Positions 6,401-6,874 of a stretch of 6,874 nucleotides of DNA are shown here, piece after piece. A model generated the notes under the pieces. That model searched no databases. It saw only the letters and a list, made by a program, of their open reading frames with translations, and had not been told where the DNA came from. Position 1 is the first letter of the stretch. Each line of letters begins with the position of its first letter. The DNA is taken from positions 1 to 6,874 of the forward strand of contig JAMOQA010000520.1 in assembly GCA_027064265.1 (NCBI GenBank), in the 5' to 3' direction. Origin of the DNA: Acidobacteriota bacterium. Lineage in GTDB: Bacteria > Acidobacteriota > Polarisedimenticolia > J045. The position numbers and the translations under genes are program-made.

Positions 6401-6874
6401 GCGGCGAGCCGCGCCCCGGCGATCGTGCGCCCGGCGCCGAGGGCGTGGCGGGCGAGGCGCGCCGCCTCGGGAATCTCCTCTCGCGAACTCCCCCCGCGGG
6501 ACGACCTGCGTACTGCCGCGAGGGCCCGGGCGTGCAGAACCGGCAGAGCCTCGTCCGGCACGGCGGGATGGACGCCCGGGGGCAGGAACACCCGGCCGTC
6601 GGCCAGGCGATCGAGGAGGCCGTCCCGCCGCAGTTCCCGGACGATGCGTCCCGCGTCCGCGGCGGGCAGGTCGGCGGTGCGGGCCACCTCGAGGGGCGAG
6701 GACGGCAAGCCGAGGACGGCGAGGGCCGCGAGGAAGCGACCCGCCGGAGTGGTTGGAAGGGGCGCGGACCGCGCGGGAAACCTCTCCCCCGGCGGCGGGG
6801 GCAGGGGGGAGGCCGCGAGGTCGGTCATCTCCCACCCCTCGCCCGCCCGGCGGATCTTCCCCTCGCGGACCGCG
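3418..6874 (-). CDS. Large sigma-54-dependent transcriptional activator (TPR-like repeats, GAF, AAA+, Fis-type HTH), N-terminus outside window
   Basis: This enhancer-binding protein uses ATP hydrolysis to open RpoN-RNA polymerase promoters. Numbering is from the first in-window Met (6828). Residues 25-90 resemble a winged helix; about 130-620 are Ala/Leu-rich TPR-like helical repeats; 635-787 are a GAF sensor domain; 788-815 are a short coiled-coil linker. The AAA+ domain spans about 817-1040 and has every key motif: Walker A GESGTGK (844-850), the sigma-54 loop GAFTGA (891-896), Walker B TLFLDE (911-916), FREDLYYRL (969-977) and WRWPGNVREL (1025-1034). A Fis-type HTH lies at 1081-1118. There is no receiver or FHA domain. 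Fifteen further codons upstream of the ATG are open to the edge and read as protein (AVREGKIRRAGEGWE), like the linker after an AAA/STAND ATPase module in kinase-ATPase-TPR-GAF regulators. I therefore treat 6828 as an internal Met. A GAGGGG stretch upstream keeps 6828 possible as a start. The stop is TGA at 3420-3418. Confidence 0.93.
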   Translation of the reverse strand, partial: AVREGKIRRAGEGWEMTDLAASPLPPPPGERFPARSAPLPTTPAGRFLAALAVLGLPSSPLEVARTADLPAADAGRIVRELRRDGLLDRLADGRVFLPPGVHPAVPDEALPVLHARALAAVRRSSRGGSSREEIPEAARLARHALGAGRTIAGARLAALAVDRALREDEPELGAAMLAHLPDAPGELPNLARAILDRVRGDLALARGEAGRAVELLAAAAGRFEREGRRVAAALARAREGRARAARGDLAAALELFRGLPREGLPPGARAAILLEEGVVLAVAGRADEAAARFRRAARTVPPGHPLRARADVSLGRALVLAGRAEEGLPALRQAEEEARTTPVLLRPLLLARLQGELAVGRPLRVLAEVPRALALLEERADADGLALLHTLAGEAHRALGEWEAALHSFREAAAWRRVQGNPAWTAAALGRLAAVEIHLGLLDPARRRIEEALRLLGERAAPAHRAPLHAQLSRLLALSGDAEEAVRSGLAALALARHETPDREADARAALARALASAGRLAEAAAAARRVLDLLRAAGGLDRDALAAEMLALRARHLATLAPREALALARRALGLADRAAAPDAAREALLVMAEAHAGLEDPGAAERARDTARARLVVEAGRLAPDLAEAFLSRPDRATDGIGVSSAGQRLAALYEIVAELNGGREPREVVEVLLDRALELLGAERGAVLLARPGGELEVVLSRHVEPETERDAIALSRTILDRARGGEAILAADPASDPRFAGAHSVRMFAIRAVLCVPLRTRTGMVGAVYVDSRAPGRRFTGEDLRFLEALAHHAALALENVRERLRLAEENERLRAQLDRRDRLGPLVGASPAMQEVYRKIEEMAPTGFPVLVLGESGTGKELVARALHRHGPSPEGPFVAVNCAALPASILESTLFGHEKGAFTGADRARPGLVERAHGGTLFLDEIGELPLEIQAKFLRVLETREVQRLGAAAPRPVDFRLVAATNRDLAEEVGKARFREDLYYRLDVLRITLPPLRERIEDLPLLVEHLLEKLEETFGPLRVHPEVLARLASWRWPGNVRELENVLRRLALRARQGEIGPDALAGDPEMAERFGMTAAPGPTRLEEAEREAIRRALELTRGHRERAARLLGIGRATLFRKIRRYGLGDVGRLDVRPPGKPDATP

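Noticed and set aside
3287..6835. 1,182-codon open frame on the - strand overlapping the activator in another frame.
   Set aside because: It is almost entirely Gly/Pro/Arg with no domain, and it is the out-of-frame shadow of a gene with complete AAA+ motifs.
1..6874. Very frequent CTCGAG hexamers throughout.
   Set aside because: In most places they are Leu-Glu (CTC GAG) or antisense equivalents in real reading frames, so they reflect codon use and not a dispersed repeat or binding site.

Overview
The window is about 6.9 kb of very GC-rich bacterial DNA with four protein-coding genes, two of them cut by the window edges. Three genes lie on the + strand: the C-terminal part of selB, a tatA-like gene and a ChaN-family gene. 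The fourth, on the - strand, is a very large sigma-54 (RpoN) activator with TPR-like repeats and a GAF domain. SelB, Tat export, RpoN-dependent regulation and large TPR/GAF/AAA+ regulators suggest a GC-rich Acidobacteriota (for example Thermoanaerobaculia-like) or a myxobacterial/deltaproteobacterial relative. This is an inference from gene style; nothing in the window fixes the taxon.

Layout, left to right. Bases 2-1174 are selB, starting inside domain II. A hairpin without a U-tract (1187-1209) separates it from tatA (1225-1440), which is followed after 13 nt by a ChaN/Tiki-superfamily gene (1454-2788). Bases 2789-3417 hold no convincing protein gene. Bases 3418-6874 (- strand) hold the sigma-54 activator. 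It ends at 3418, and its frame stays open through the right edge, so its N-terminus is probably outside the window.

The most interesting part is the 629-bp 'empty' region. Read on the - strand, the same strand as the activator, it has the layout of a textbook RpoN-controlled RNA gene. There is a cluster of inverted-repeat half-sites (3347-3370, about -136 to -146), a perfect match to the IHF consensus (3285-3297, about -74) and a -24/-12 promoter with one mismatch (3228-3243). A roughly 400-nt strongly structured, GGA-rich segment without a credible ORF follows, and then a GC-rich hairpin with a U5 tract (2815-2872). I read this as an unannotated sigma-54-dependent noncoding RNA encoded directly downstream of its likely activator. 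I cannot assign it to a known RNA family. It lacks the RNase P, tmRNA and SRP signatures. Its length and GGA density resemble CsrB/RsmZ-type CsrA-sequestering RNAs, but that is a hypothesis.

How the genes may work together: SelB inserts selenocysteine, for instance into formate dehydrogenases, which are often Tat substrates, so its pairing with tatA is at least compatible with an anaerobic redox role. The activator probably senses a signal through its GAF/TPR region, and possibly through out-of-window kinase/ATPase domains, and drives the RNA and perhaps other RpoN promoters.
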